From: Neopestalotiopsis rosae | Lineage: Eukaryota; Ascomycota; Sordariomycetes; Amphisphaeriales; Sporocadaceae | Assembly: GCA_023078685.1 (NCBI GenBank) | Contig: JALGAS010000004.1 | Location: 682,001-746,000, forward strand | Length of the DNA: 64,000 bases | Reading direction: 5' to 3' | Shown: positions 33,830 through 46,648 of the stretch, in pieces | How the letters are laid out: each line of letters begins with the position of its first letter | Numbering within the stretch: the stretch's first letter is position 1 | Notes under the pieces: generated by a model | Told to the model about the DNA's origin: nothing | What the model saw: only the letters and a program-made list of their open reading frames with translations | Databases searched by the model: none | Made by a program: the position numbers and the translations under genes

Positions 33830-34683
33830 CGTGACAGGTTAGATATGTACACTTGGTTACAAAGCGCCACCGTCGGCTAAAATCAAGAGGGGTCCATGAT
33901 GGTCCTCTTATGTATCGCCCTCGGATATAAACATTCCGCCGCAGACCGTGAATGTCGCATCGCGTCATCCGAACCGTGCCCACATGGGTTGGGGCAAAAG
34001 TCCCCAGTCTGGGGTGCATATGGGGTCAAGCGAGGCCATTCCCAGCACCGTGTTTACGCTTATCCTTGTTAGCTTCTGGGGAAAGTCGCCCATTTCCCCC
34101 CGACTCCGAATATTTCCCCGGTCCATCCCCGCCCAAACTGGAATCGTTCATCCGGCAGCTAGCGCTGTTGTCATGTCAATAGTCTTGTTGCAGGGGTCAT
34201 TGCACTTCATTGAATTGCGGCGTAATCCGCGTATGGGTATAAAGCTGCCTCGTGTGGGATGTCGCCATGTCAGGTCCAGTTCGTGCTTCATTTTAGAGAT
34301 GTGGTGCTCGAGGTGGTACCTCGATATGGAAAAGCCGCAATGATATCAGCACGCCACAATCATCGTTTCCACTCCTGGGACTCATAACACATGCACTGAC
34401 TGGGAGCGGACATATAATCAAGCCCAACAATTTCGGAAAGTGTCTCAATTGATTCAACAAAGCTACGAAAGGCCGTCGACGAAGGGCTATACTGCACTCA
34501 GAGATGGGTCCTCAAGCATCGACAATACTGTCAAACTTCACTAGGGCAGACTTTGACGACGAACTTTATCGATCCGCATGTACGTACATACCGGGGCTTA
34601 AGCCGAATGGCCGCTTCGTGACTCTTCACGGTCGTATACATACTCTATACCGTTGAGGCGTTCCGAGCACCAGCACACTGGAA
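33830..34683. other. Intergenic region, esterase promoter
   Basis: Divergent frames here overlap without support. The region holds the esterase promoter and the 3' flank of the coiled-coil gene. Confidence 0.4.
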
Positions 34684-35573
34684 CTAAGATCGCGTGCATC
34701 GACGTAGGAGACTGCTCGGCTCGTACAGTGACTTTTGTTCTGCTACGCCCCTGCATATCTGTTCTGTCAGCTCATCAATTCTTCGCATGGCTGAAGCATG
34801 TGCAGCTTTCCATCCTTCTACGCGGGCGTCGTTTGTGTGGGACTGGCGGGACAGGTCGGCTTGGGCAGCCTTGGAGTTGTTCAACTCGCAGACAAGATAC
34901 TCGAGGTATCTCTTCTGATGCTCCAACATGTCGCCTTGCTGCTTCAGCTGATAGTTCTGGCGGGATCTTTCTCTCCGAAGCACATGTCGCTCGTTGCTTT
35001 CGACCATGGCCTTGCTTGCCACTGAGCTGAGACGCCACTGGAACTTTTGCTTTTCCTTTTGAAGCTTGAAGGTGAGCTCTTCCACATCATGCTCCATGGA
35101 GGCGACGGTTTGGTTCTGAGATGCGAATGATTAGCCTCCTCAACGGTAACGATCACCATTAGGCTACCTCCACTTACCTGAGTTTCGCCTTCTCTCTCGA
35201 GCTGTCCGATCCGGGCTTGGAGTCGCTGCAAGTCCTCTGTTTTGGCTTCTTCAAGCTGCTGGTGCTGACGGACAAGGTACTGAGTGCTGGTTTGCAGCTC
35301 TTGGTATTTGTGCCCCGCCATCTGAATGGCATGAGCAAGCTCGTCCTTTTCTCTTACTAGCGTGACCTCTGTGAGCTTCTGGTCAACCTTCTCAATGCGC
35401 AACTGTCGGTTTTCCTGCTCGAGCTTGTTGACTTCATTAAGCAGCTTGTCGATCTCGCTTTCCTTTTTTTGCAGCTCGCTTTCGTAAAACCCAGGACCGT
35501 AGAGATTTGGCAAGCGCTCGGCCCGCTCCAAACGGAGGCGGGCTTCTGGGCTCAATGCCACCTGGTCAGTCAT
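34684..35573 (-). CDS. Coiled-coil protein of unknown function
   Basis: Two exons on the minus strand, 35573..35178 and 35115..34684, joined in phase 0, give 275 residues. From about residue 30 nearly the whole protein is heptad-like, Glu/Gln/Lys/Leu-rich (ESEIDKLLNEVNKLEQENRQL, and KYLEYLVCELNNSKAAQ near the end). I do not recognise a family. A cytoskeletal, spindle-pole or trafficking scaffold would be typical for such a protein, but this is only compositional. There is no signal peptide or membrane segment. Confidence 0.75.
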
Positions 35574-35951
35574 GTCGCTGGACTGGCGTGGCGGCTGATG
35601 AGTTTGGCAACGGCAAGCCTTAGATCATTGAGAGAAAAATGTGGGCAGTGGCATCGACAGCATTTGTGCTGTGGAAAGTACGAAGGGAACCTTGGAAGTA
35701 ATGTCAAATCGTGACTGCCCAAATCAAATGCTCCCTAGGTGCCAACTGCTTTGGGACGGCGTTTGTAGTGAAGCGGCTCCGCTGCCCAGCCAACATTGAA
35801 GCCTGGGGGGAGGGAACAGATGCTACAGTGGAATTTCTTGATCAAAGGGGGTTTCAGCCTAGACAGACCTCTGGATCACTGCAATACCACGAAAAACAAT
35901 CACATAGGAGATTCCACTCGCTGCACAAATTGCACACAGAATTGGAACAGC

Positions 35952-35986
<35 letters not shown>

Positions 35987-36532
35987 ACCTGGACATTGTT
36001 GTTGCCTCAAACGCACCCGATAACCACTGTAGTTGATTTCATCTCAGGATAGAAATATCCACAAGTTCCAGCGCCGATTTGTTTTCCCTCCCGACTTGGA
36101 TCTCATGGTATCGCATACGTTGGTTTCATGCTATGCTTCGCAGCTTGTGAGGGAAACATGGAAATGTTTCTATAATTCAGCTCGCAATGGTCGTCTTTAG
36201 AAGCGTTTGCCTTCGAAAGCCTGTTGATGTCAAAGGGTTGTCTTGATGACAAGTCTTGAAACATTCAGGTCGTGAGCATTTGTTCCAGGAGTGGGGGGTT
36301 ACTGAGTTTTTCAGCAAACTGAGAGTAATGTAAAGTACCATTGAGCAAACACGACATGAGAAATGTAAAAGGTGCAAGGTGTTTGGAAACAATCGATAGT
36401 TTTCAATCTACTACGCTCAACAACATCAATCAGATCTGTGCCTGCCATACTTGATTCTATGAAAGCAATCGCTGACCGCCACCAGACTCTTTTTACCACT
36501 CCAACAAAAAAATCAGAAAATAATTGAATCAA
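35574..36532. other. Intergenic region with A33 homopolymer
   Basis: Probable promoter of the coiled-coil gene and the 3' flank of the paraoxonase gene. It contains the poly-A tract at 35953..35985. No gene was seen. Confidence 0.4.
35953..35985 (+). repeat. Poly-A tract (33 A)
   Basis: An uninterrupted run of 33 A. It could be a simple homopolymer or the 3' end of a retroposed element; no target-site duplication or element body is recognisable. Confidence 0.8.
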
Positions 36533-37884
36533 TCAATCCCTCCAGACAAGGATACCCTTTGCGTAAAGGCCTGCAATGATGCCTACTTTGCGCTCAGCAT
36601 CGTACGTTGCCGAAGCACTAGTTGGGTATTCGGTGTCAATGTAGAGATGTCTCACGCCACCGGCCTCGGTCCATTCGGATGCACCCGACGCGGCTTGCCC
36701 GGTCGCGCAGAACTCCTTCATCGTGTCATCCGCCTTGACGAGCTCTGCCGCGTCGTTGCAGATCCATCGGGTCGCCGCATATTTGGTGAGACTTGGCAGG
36801 TGGGGGTGACCTGCCATCAGCAGGCGCCCGTCCGAGGTCAGAGATAGATTGTCGACGTGGTATGGCAGCTTGATTGCCGAGCTGTAAGTGAGGGTCGGAG
36901 CAGACCCGAGCTGTCCACTTTCGACGATGCTGTAGAGGTTCACCAGAGCCTTGCTACTAGAGGCGACCGCCAGGGTAGTCTTGTTCACCAATTCGACGCC
37001 ATTAGCAAAAGGCACTCTGGCCACGACAGTTGCTTTGGTGGTGTCGGGGTCGGAAATGTCCACGTGCACGACTGTACCCAGAGGCAGCGCAAGATATGTC
37101 TCAGCTTGCGCCAAGAAACGACTCTGGGCCATAGTAAAGTGATGGTCGTTGGTCACGAAGAATTCATTGTTGTTGCGGAGTGTGATGGCGTTGGGTCCGT
37201 GAATAAGCGGGTGCGTAATTGAGCGGATATGTGTCGCCTTCAGCGCAGCCAGATCAAGCTTGAACACTTCAATCCTTGGACCACCAGAGTGGTGGTTGGT
37301 GACGAAGAGAGTCGAAGTTGACTCGTCAAGAGCCATTCCCAGGGAATGCAGTTCTTCATCTGGCGCGTAGCCGACAAGTTCAATGCGCTTCAGGGACTCG
37401 GAGTCTGGAGTCTTAGCATCTTTGTAATCGTACAGGTAGAGCTCAGCATTTGGGACCGGGCCAGGTACAAAGAACCCCTAAGTATTGTCAACTAATTGCC
37501 CGCTATGCTTCGGATAGGAGTGCTTCCAGATCCAGCGATTGCAGACTCTTTCTACACATGGCTGGAGGTTACTGACCATGACAGTATTCCATCTCTCCCT
37601 GCCACGGTCACAAGGCAGGATCGCAACACCGGCATTCTCGATCAAAAGAGCGTCCTCACAACTCCTGATTTTGTCCGCGAATTTGATGTCTTGCTGACCC
37701 AAGGCGTTTACTCGGGATAGCCTGATGGGATTATTCTGGTAGAATCCCACAAGAACCTGCGACCGATCATATAGAAATGGCGCCAATAGTGCCAGTGCAA
37801 CAATTGTCTGCGTGAAGAGTTAGCCAAGCGACTCGCGCAATTTGTCGAGAATAGTCTTACTAATGCCCTTCTATACAGCGCCAT
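36533..37884 (-). CDS. Paraoxonase/arylesterase-like protein, membrane anchored
   Basis: Three exons on the minus strand: 37884..37861 (only 8 codons), 37807..37577 and 37477..36533. All are phase 0 and give 399 residues. The first 20 residues are a hydrophobic signal-anchor (ALTIVALALLAPFLY completed across intron 1). The beta-propeller core has the PON-like features KIRSCEDALLIE, ELYLYDYKDA, HSLGMALDE, LFVTNHH, HGPNAITLRNNNEFFVTND-type repeats, LPYHVDNLSLTSDGRLLMAGHP and the closing GIIAGLYAKGILVW. In paraoxonases such Asn/Asp/His residues bind two calcium ions and hydrolyse lactones and aryl esters. It is probably secretory-pathway or membrane associated. No neighbour suggests the substrate. 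Confidence 0.85.
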
Positions 37885-39083
37885 GGCCGTCGTGTCGTCT
37901 GCGATTTCCAACGGTTGGATTGTCTAGTGTAGTCGTGTCCAATTGACTGACATGAGAGAGTTGATTGCCTGCAACGAGTCTCCCCCTTAAATGCTATATT
38001 AGCAATTTTAAGAAAGAGGATTCGGGGAAGATGCCCGGCGATCAACGGCTATCGTTTTTTTGATCTATCGCATTCGGTCTTTGGGATCTCCCAAATGCTG
38101 ACGTGCATTGACCTTTCGATAGTCTGACCTGTCACCTACAGTAGGTATGTAACTCGAACCAGCCTAGATTGAGACTCCTTCCAGCTTGTAGTGAGGTGGG
38201 GCCGTTTTTGCTCGCGGGTTGTTTTTGATTGCTGACGTGAACACTATCCGCTTGCCGTTTTACGGTCGAAAGGTTAAAAAGAGCACAGATGGTGGACAGT
38301 GTTTGTGTATCTCAATTATCTGTTGCATACGATTCAAAATGGCTGCCTTGAGCGAGATGCAAATGCATGTGCAGCGCGACCGTTTTGTTCTCTGGCCGAG
38401 AGAGACACCAGACACCTGGGCACTGCATTTGACGCGTTCTCGCTCGTGTATGCAGCGCCCAGTATGGCAGCAGGATTTTAGCAGGGCAGGAGGCAGGCAG
38501 GGACCCTTGGCAGCTTCCCTAAAAGCAACCCAGCACTACATTACAGTCAGTACCTACATTGACAACGTACGTACGTTATTCTCAGAACCCGGCCACAATT
38601 GATGCACCCTCATTGCCTCTTCGGTTTTCCCTTTCTTGACGACCTGAAAGGATGTGAGTATCTCGCCTATGCAGCCCTTCCAATGGATGCCGGCCTGGAC
38701 CGAGGTCGGCGCTGGTCGTGTTACCAGTAAAGCAGATGGCATTTGAGCCACGGACGCCAAAATCGCAAGCTGCCAATTGGGTTTTCTGTATGACAAAGGT
38801 CAGCAATGTTTCCCCATATTTCTCCATGGCTTGAAGAGGTATGCCCGAGTATTCGATAGGCAGAGACGCCATGTCCCACGTTACAATCAGGTTTTGATTA
38901 ATTGGTTAATTGCCAGGTACGAAGCTATACAAACGTATCGAGTAATCCGAAGTGCTGCGACAACATCGAAGAATCCGAACCAACCAATGATGCACCACAA
39001 CAAATGTGCTGTGCGTCGGAACCACCCCCACTGCAATACTTGGCAAGTGCCGAATTGGGGGCCCTCACCCCTAAGCCTGGCGT
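37885..39083. other. Intergenic region with weak coding-like patch
   Basis: A minus-strand ATG frame at 38872..38582 (starts MASLPIEYSG) is compositionally protein-like. It lacks a recognised family, and no consistent splicing could be found. No repeats or RNA genes were seen. Confidence 0.35.
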
Positions 39084-40881
39084 CTATCGCTTCCTGAATT
39101 GCACCATGGGTCCATCTCTCATACAGACAAATGCATCATATGTCTGATATTGGTCCGCATTCTGGCGTCCAGGTTTTCCATTCTTAGGATCGCCAGCGCC
39201 CAGCTTGTTGTCAGCATCTGGCCTGAGCTCAAAGTTGAACACAACCTTGGCCATGACAATGGTCATTTCCATCCAGGCAACCTGTTTGCCGGGGCAGCCG
39301 CGAGACCCATAGGAGAATGCACAGAATCCCGATTCGGCCAACTCGACACTCTCCTCCGTCGCGCCATCCTCGCCGACGATCCAGCGCTCTGGACTGAATC
39401 GGAATGGGTTCTGGAAGACGTCCTTGCTGTAACTGAGACAATACAATCCAACGCTGACATCCGTTCCTTCAGGGAAGTATTGATTGTCGGCAGTCGTGCC
39501 ACCCTCCATGACCGTTCGTGACGGCTCCGCACTCACTGGCGGCGTCATGCGGAGAGCCTCTTGGATAAACGCGCGAAGATACTTGCAGCTGCCGAGCTTG
39601 GGACCGCTCTTGATCTCGGTCGCACTCTCAAACGTGGAGAGAATCTCCTTGGCGAGCTTCTCCTGAACGGCTGGATTGCGAGCCAGGTAAAAGAACATGG
39701 CACTCATAATGATCGAGGTAGTATCGGAACCAGCAATGATTAGAGACTCGGCTTCGCCATAGAGTTCATCAAGCGGAAATCCCCTCTTGCCCGTCTCCGG
39801 ATCGACCGCGTGGAATAGGTAGTGAAAGAAGTCTTTGCGTCCTTCCACCACCTTGTCCGATTTCTCCAGGTCGGACTCCATCTTGGTGCGGTCTGCAAGA
39901 CACTTTTCCACAAATGATTCCCAATTCTTCAGAGCCGGTGGCGATGCAAATGACAACAGGTAGTCCAAGCCTCTTGGCTTTGCCCAAACCCAGAACCCAG
40001 CAAACGGCGAATATGCAATCGGATGCATGAGCACCAGGAACTCGGCCATGAGATGGGGCACAAATCGTAGCTCGCTCTTGGGCTCCTTCATGTCAAAGGA
40101 CTTTCCGAAACAAAGATCACCCAAAATGTCAAAAACAAGCCAATTGACCCAATCGGCCATGTTTAGAGACCGAGACCAGCCGCTCGTGTCTTGATCAGCC
40201 TCGTTGGCAATCAGTTCACACCAGCGGTCTGCATTGGATAACACAAATGGCTCAATAGACTTGAGCGCTTCATTCGAGAACGCCTGGTTGAGAACCCGGC
40301 GCTTGCGCGCATGGGTTGCAATGGTCGTGCTGTTCCATGTCGTCAACGCCTCCACGTTCCGTGGCCAGACTTCATAGTAGAGCGCCTTCTTGACGTTGCC
40401 CTGAGGCCCAAAAAGTGTGCGGTACGCCGTAGGTGTGTTGATCAACACGCTGTTTGGGCGGTAGCGAAAGGTGTGACCTACATGTGGACGCTGTCAATTA
40501 TCCATTTTCGAGCTGTCGTGTGCACGGAGCTGGCCCATCGCTAAGCGAAGTTGCTTCAGTCACAGGATGATCATAGTGCTTACCATATTCTTCCTGCAGG
40601 CGCCAAAGCCAGATGTGCCTATCCCTCTTGAGGGTATGCCAGTAGGAAGGAAAACTCGAAACACGGGCCAAAACGGGACCGGGATACTTTGCAAGAGGAT
40701 GAAAATATAGTCGATATATCACTGTTGTGATAACATAGGCAAGAGCCAAGGCAGTGCCCCAGGCAAACAAGTCGCGGGCCGACGCCTCTCGAAGCAGAGA
40801 CTGAAGATACATATCTGCCAACCTCGCAGGAACTTCCAAAAGCTGGATTGAGGAATGCAAGATTTGTTTTGCATGTTGCAT
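39084..40881 (-). CDS. Cytochrome P450 monooxygenase
   Basis: Two exons on the minus strand, 40881..40584 and 40477..39084, give 563 residues. The N-terminus has a membrane anchor (LFAWGTALALAYVITTVIY) followed by the proline-rich hinge HPLAKYPGP. The I-helix oxygen-binding motif is AGSDTTS. The K-helix motif is EALR, followed by PERW. The heme loop is FSYGSRGCPGK with the Cys at about residue 494. It is an endoplasmic-reticulum class II P450 similar in layout to fungal benzoate-hydroxylase-like and secondary-metabolism P450s. The partner reductase is encoded elsewhere. Neighbours do not form an obvious cluster, so the substrate is unknown. A second Met (MYLQSLL) about 24 residues downstream is an alternative start. 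Confidence 0.92.
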
Positions 40882-43054
40882 CCATATGCAGTAGAAAAGG
40901 TGTCAATGGCGGAGTAAATCCACTTTGCATTTCCTATCAGGCAAGGCATGATGGAGTTCGGATAACTTCCAGGACCACCCTTGGTACACCATTGGTTTGT
41001 ATCTGCCAGGGCTGCTGATATTGAGCCACATACTTTCCCATCCTTTTTCATGGTCTTTCACAATGCATGCTGCTCTACGATACACCGACACTGCCGTTGT
41101 TGGGAGGGGAATGGTTACGTTATCTGCCGACATCACGCAAGCGATATTTGTGGCATACGAAGTACGCACAACAAATGGTGGCAAGCGACGCATAACTTGG
41201 CCCTGATGCCAAAAACCTGAGATGCGACTGGTCGAAAATTGGAATGCCATGTCAAGTGGTCCAATGAGAATATGAACATACGTCTCCCTATGGCCCACGC
41301 GGATACCTGTTCCGAAATTGAAAGATGGATCTCCATCCATGGGACTGCCCGACCGCCTGGCTGGGCCCTGTCGTCCTCCTGTCTAGCGGCGCCGAACCAC
41401 TGAAGAACGATGCCGACAGTGGCCGACGCAGGCTATTTAGGGCCGTTTTCTTTTTCTGGGGCACATCTTTGCGGAGCCTATCCTCCACCCAGCCCGCCAG
41501 ATACAGAGTACAACACAAGCAACCAAAGAATTTGCTGCATACTTGCTCTAACAACGATTTTCAATCAGTGTAGGGGCCAAATCCGACAATCATCACACAA
41601 TTGATTTATCTACCGAGTCAACGGAGAAGCAAAGACTTCCTTTTTGTCTCGTGTAGGATGATTCCGGCGCTTGAGACAATCAACAGAATTCGAGGTGTTC
41701 TTGGGCTGGCGAAGTCATGAAGGGATTAATGCGCTTGCCCAGGTGGTGAGGTCCTCAGGTCAAGTACGCATAACGATGCCCCATTCATGTATGCACCTTG
41801 ATTTCCTTCCCCGAAAACGTTCTTCCGAAGCCTGGAAGCGGCCCGCAACGATTTCTTTCGCCCTACAAGGTTGCCAATCCTTTGAATTACCGACTAGGTG
41901 CTCGCGACCCACCACCTACGGACATAAGCAAAGTCTTCTACTGTAGTAACTCGAACGACAACACTGAGCGGTACACTTCGACTTGACTCTGTCAAGGACA
42001 GCGCAATGTATCGATATGGCTATAACCACTCGAAGTCCATATGCTGCAAAAACCCGCGAGAGAAAGGCACCTGCTCTCACTTTGGCATTACGCAATACTC
42101 AACCGTGAGAAAGGATGCGAAAATGATTGTCTAGGTGAAACGAAATGGTCCAAGTTTGACGCTAACAGTGAATACTAGAGCAAGCGTCAACGTCCTCGGA
42201 GGCGCCTACGGTAGGCGACGTCGGTATGCCAGGCACGACTAACTGGAAAACATGTAGTTCACATTCTCATGACCCACATGGTCATCAGGATTCAGCATCA
42301 TCGGTTATTAGTGTAGTTTCGTGCAACGTGTACATGGTAAGATTCACAGGTTGAGAGTCCGGATGCTGGAGTTGCCTCATCTGCACTTCTGCTGAACTTT
42401 CAGGAACGAGAAACAATGGACAGCCTCATACCTGGTGCTCCGGAAGAAATGGTCCAGGAAATTACCGGTCCTCCGAGCACCAAGTTGAAGAAGAACGTAG
42501 ACTCTGGTCGACTATACCGAGGGTGTAAGGAGCATCCCGGAAAACGGGCCAAGTCGAGTATCCCGGAGCCACCGACAGAACCGGCTACGGCTCCTCCTTG
42601 CGAAACGCTGCCACATGGTGTATAATTCAGAGCCCACTTTTGCCTTACATATTTCTGGTGTATGAGGAGATGCGGCCTAGATGTTCACTTCCCTACAATC
42701 CCTGCTGTGGAGGGAAATTTTCTTCCAGACTACCCCAGGCTACGATCGCCATGGTACCGAAATACGGTGACAGAAGGAAAATCCCACTGGGATGCCAGGG
42801 CCATCTGTGTTGTCTCAGATGTGCCTACACTGTTTTTGGTCTCTGGTTTGTGAAATGACTTCCAATACAGCAATCAACTGAAGGCTTTCATCAGTCCGTC
42901 ATTGTTCTGCTTAGCATAGCATAATCAAGTATTCCAACTGCCTCTTGGGTGCATCCGCCATATCGACGGAGATGGTCTTCGCAGTCCCATTTGATTCCAA
43001 AGTCGGCACAACAGCACCAAAAACAACGAGCATACAAACTCGACTCGAATCACG
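40882..43054. other. Long intergenic region, no supportable gene
   Basis: About 2.2 kb. A 145-codon minus frame (41340..40903) lies directly upstream of the P450 but has no motif, and I treat it as promoter. A 69-codon plus frame at 42416..42625 (ATG, Pro/Lys-rich) is also unsupported. Confidence 0.45.
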
Positions 43055-44541
43055 ATGGCGGAGGATCTCGTACAGTTCAGGGCGAGGCTCAACGGAGCCG
43101 CGATATCAACCTATATACTCGTCATGCTGATCGTGCCACTCAAGCTTTGGTGTCGTGCTGCCGTATCTGGATGGAAGGGCTTGGGTTTGGATGACTATCT
43201 CTGTGTACTGGCATTGGCTTGCGCAAACGTCTTTTTCTATCTATGCATGTGCGGTAAGTCTTTCTCAGACGGCACGGTACAATACCAGATTTGGTCCATC
43301 AACATGGAGACTAATTATTATTACTACAGGTATGGGGCCGTACCTCGCTCGACATGCGCTGGAAGACGTGCCGCTCTCAGAGGTGGTGGACTTCCTTCGT
43401 TTTTTGTTCGCTGGGCAGATTTTCTATGTGATATCACTCGCCATGATCAAGTATACTATTCTAGCTTTCTACTGGCGGTTGTTTTCGTTGAGGGCAAGGA
43501 TTCCAATCTTTATTGGCCTGTTCATCGTCACGGCCTGGGCTCTATCGATTGTAAGTGTCGTCCGTTGCTAATCCACCTTACAATTTATGGCCCTCATCGT
43601 ATCGGACATGCTGACTAAAGCGTTGTGATAATCAGATCTTTCTCGTCATCTTCACCTGCTCACCCGTCTCGGCACAATGGGACTTGACCATCACGGATTC
43701 GAAGTGTATCTCCTTGGGTGTGGTATACGTATCTGGGTCGACACCAAATGTGATTACGGATTGGCTGATACTACTTGCGCCGATCCCGTATGTGGCACGC
43801 CTGCACGCACCACTCGCACAACGACTCGTCCTGGCGAGTATGTTCATGCTGGGATGCTTTGTGGCCATTGTGTCCATTATCCGTCTCACGATCCTCGTCG
43901 GCATTCCACTTTCCTCGAGCGATGTTACCTATAATACCAAGGAGGTCATCGTTTGGTCAACCGTGGAGATTAATATTGGTCTCGTCAGCGCCTGCCTACC
44001 GTCTATGAAACCGGCGCTGCAGCTGTTGCGCATCGACCGCTTAGTACCGGGTGTGGCGGGCAGTCCGAATCAAAACCAGCAGCAGCAGCAACAGCGAACA
44101 CCCGATGCCGCGGCTGGCCTTTTCCCGCCAACCATCGGTGCGGCGCCAAGCCAGAGGTCCAACGGTCCAGGAGGGAAAAAGTCCAAAAGTGGCCTCGGCG
44201 GCATTGGAAGGTCACGATCCCGCAAAACGGTTGGCGGCGGTCTCTTTTCGAGCATCACCGGGCTGACCAAGCTGGATGACGAAGAGTACTACAACGAGGA
44301 CAGCTTTCAAATGATTGGACAAGCGCACGCGCGGCACGGCAAGACGGAGAACAATGTCGAGTCGTCGGGGCGGCGGAGCGGTGGGGATCATGTGAGTGAC
44401 GATGACGAAGACGGGTCTGTGACGGGAAACAGTCGGAAGAAGCACCTCGAGGTCGATGGCGGGATCAGTGTGCAAAAGGTCTGGAGAGTTATGCGGGATG
44501 AAAAGAGGCGTAGTCAGCGTGCCAGTCAGTGTCTTGATTAG
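43055..44541 (+). CDS. Fungal rhodopsin-domain (Pth11-like) integral membrane protein
   Basis: Three exons, 43055..43253, 43330..43550 and 43636..44541, give 441 residues. Seven helices can be traced: STYILVMLIVPLKLW, DDYLCVLALACANVFFYLC, FLFAGQIFYVISLAMIKYTIL, IPIFIGLFIVTAWALSIIF, VITDWLILLAPIPYV, LASMFMLGCFVAIVSIIRL and VIVWSTVEINIGLVSACLPSM. The GLDDYL motif after the first helix, and Cys/Trp at the third extracellular loop, are typical of the fungal rhodopsin-domain family that includes Pth11-like receptors. There is no N-terminal CFEM domain. The C-terminal 150 residues are a cytosolic tail with poly-Gln (NQNQQQQQQ), basic and acidic patches. It probably acts as a surface receptor-like protein; the ligand is unknown. 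Confidence 0.87.
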
Positions 44542-44859
44542 CGATTATTGTTTTTATACCCAAATTATCATCAAATATTAGAACGCTCGTGTAGTTTGAT
44601 CATCTTGCCCTTCATCGGGTTATCAAATCAAGGATACCTCAGACCATACTGTAGAGTTCCTTCTCGCAGAATCAGACAAAGCATAACGGAACACAAAGTG
44701 GAACCATCGTAAATCGTAATCGAATTGAATGTCGGCTTGGTAAGAGCATGGCATCTATTCACATCCTCTATCTCTGATCTATAACATACCCCTCACGAGT
44801 GACATTCTACACCAATTCGCTCGTTTCTTTTTTCGTGTTTTACAGCAAAGACAGATCCC
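44542..44859. other. Convergent 3' flanks
   Basis: No coding content was seen between the rhodopsin-type gene and zuotin. Confidence 0.4.
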
Positions 44860-46258
44860 TTAAGCCAGGGTCTTGACCTCACCATCCTTGAGCTTGCCGG
44901 CGTCGACGAGTCTCTTGGTCTCCTCGGCCCAGACGCCCTTGATCTCGTCGGCAACCTTGAGGCCGTTGAGCTTGCCAGCGAGAGCAGCAATCTCATCGGG
45001 GTCAATCTTGCCCTGGATGACATCAACGTCGCCCAGGACGGCGTCGATCTGGGCGGCGCTGGCGTCGCCGCTGCCGGCAAAGTAGTTGGCGTCCTTGACA
45101 CTGCCCTTGAGGATACGCTTGTTCTTCTTGACGGCGGTCTTGGCGGCCTCCTTGGCCTTCTTGGAAGCCTCGCGGTCCGTCTTTGCCTTCTCCTCGGCCT
45201 CCTTGGCGGCCTTCTCCTCGGCCTCCTTCTTGAGGCGGGCCTCCTCCTTGGCCTTGCGCTCGGCCTCCTCGCGCTCGTACTTCTTCTTGTTCTTGGCGGC
45301 GTGGGCCTCCTGCTTGAAGCGCTTGATGCGCTCGTCGCCGGCCAGGCAGTCGTCGACGAGCTTGCGGAGGCGGGCATTGTCCTCGGCCTTCTTCTTCTTG
45401 CGGGCGTTCATGTTCTTGCGCTCCATGTGGCGCTTCTGGTCGCGGTTCTCATTGTCGTCGGGCACGTCCTCGTCGAGGTACTCGAAGGACCTCCACGAGT
45501 CAAAGTTGTACCAAAAGTTGTAAAAGACGTCGACCTCCTCCTTGGTCGAGTTCTCGCCGCCGAGCTGGGGCACGGGCTGGATCTTGCTGAAGCGGGACTC
45601 GGACTTGAAGACGCGGCCCCAGGTCTTGTAAAAGTTCTTCTGGGCCTCCTTCTTGCTCGGGGGCTCAACGTCGGCCTTCTCGTCGACCGAGTCGAACTGG
45701 CGGCGCTTGACGGGGTCGAGGAGCACGTCGGTGGCCTTTTGGATGCACTTGAAGAAGTTGTCGTCCTCGGTGGCGCCCGAGGCGGCCTTCTTGTCGGGGT
45801 GGTGCTTGAGGACCTTCTTGCGGTGGGCGCGCTTGATCTGGTCCTCGGTGGCCTTCCATCGGTACTTGGTTATTCCCAGAACCTCGTAGTGGTCTTGCGA
45901 CTGTAGTTATGATGCGTTAGTATCTCTGGTTGCTGGCATGGTGAACTCCGGGGGCAAAACATACCTTCCAGTCCTTGGCCTCACGCTGGAGCATCATAGG
46001 GTCCTCGGGCTCGCTGTCATCGCTGTCGTCGTCCTTCTCAATCTTCTTGGCGGCGTTCTGGGCCTCGATGCGGTCGTCCTCGGAAAAGGTACGCTTGTGG
46101 CGGGCACGACGGGCGTGGGCCAGGAAGTGAGGGCCAACGGGCTCAATGGTACGCTTGCTGGAAGCGGTGACGGAGGCAATGGGCTTGAAGTCCTTCTCTG
46201 CCGACCAGCCCTCGGGGAGGGTGGGGAGAGGCTTCGAAACAACAGTAGCGGAAGCCAT
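44860..46258 (-). CDS. zuo1: Zuotin, J-protein of the ribosome-associated complex
   Basis: Two exons on the minus strand, 46258..45965 and 45900..44860, joined in phase 0, give 444 residues. Zuotin pairs with the atypical Hsp70 Ssz1 at the ribosome exit tunnel and stimulates Ssb during folding of nascent chains. The J domain begins at exon 2 (DHYEVLGITKYRWKATEDQIKRA) and contains the HPD motif at residues 132-134. It is followed by the zuotin homology domain (FYKTWGRVFKSESRFS, NFWYNFDSWRSFEYLDED). A long charged ribosome-binding helix (KKKYEREEAERKAKEEARLK) follows, then a C-terminal bundle. Length and order match fungal orthologues. GC-rich coding leaves long antisense open frames. Start codon is 391 bp from that of the divergent mzm1. 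Confidence 0.96.
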
Positions 46259-46648
46259 CTTTGCTGTTCTTTGTGGTTATCGTCTGTTGTAAACGAAACT
46301 GAAAAGATGATCGCAGACAGCCTAGAGCTGACCGTGGGGCAGGTTTTGGGGAAATATTTTTCTGGTCGGATTGGCAGGGATTAGCGCCACATCTCCCACT
46401 ATCAGCAAGAGACTAAGCAAAGCTCTGCGCCACACGTGTCAATCAGCATTGGTAGCGTCGCTATCCCTTTGCGCCACGAATTTTTCTGACGACAGGTCTC
46501 GTACAGCAGCGTAACAAGTCGAATTGCATCTCGAAAACAGCCCTTCCGTGTACAATTGGTGAAGCTGGGAGTTACTTTACCGGAATCCACCTCAATTCGA
46601 TACTAACGTCGTACTCTGCTCGTCTCGGTACCCCGTTCATCCATCACA
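46259..46648. promoter_or_regulatory. Divergent promoter of zuo1 and mzm1
   Basis: A 390-bp gap between start codons on opposite strands; both genes are housekeeping. No specific motif is claimed. Confidence 0.5.

Noticed and set aside
38582..38872. 97-codon minus frame MASLPIEYSG...
   Set aside because: Protein-like start but no recognised family, and splicing to a continuing frame could not be made consistent.
40903..41340. 145-codon minus frame upstream of the P450
   Set aside because: No motif, position fits the P450 promoter, and no splice link to the P450 exon was found.
45301..45906. 201-codon plus-strand frame
   Set aside because: Antisense shadow of the GC-rich zuotin coding sequence; composition is just the reverse of its codons.
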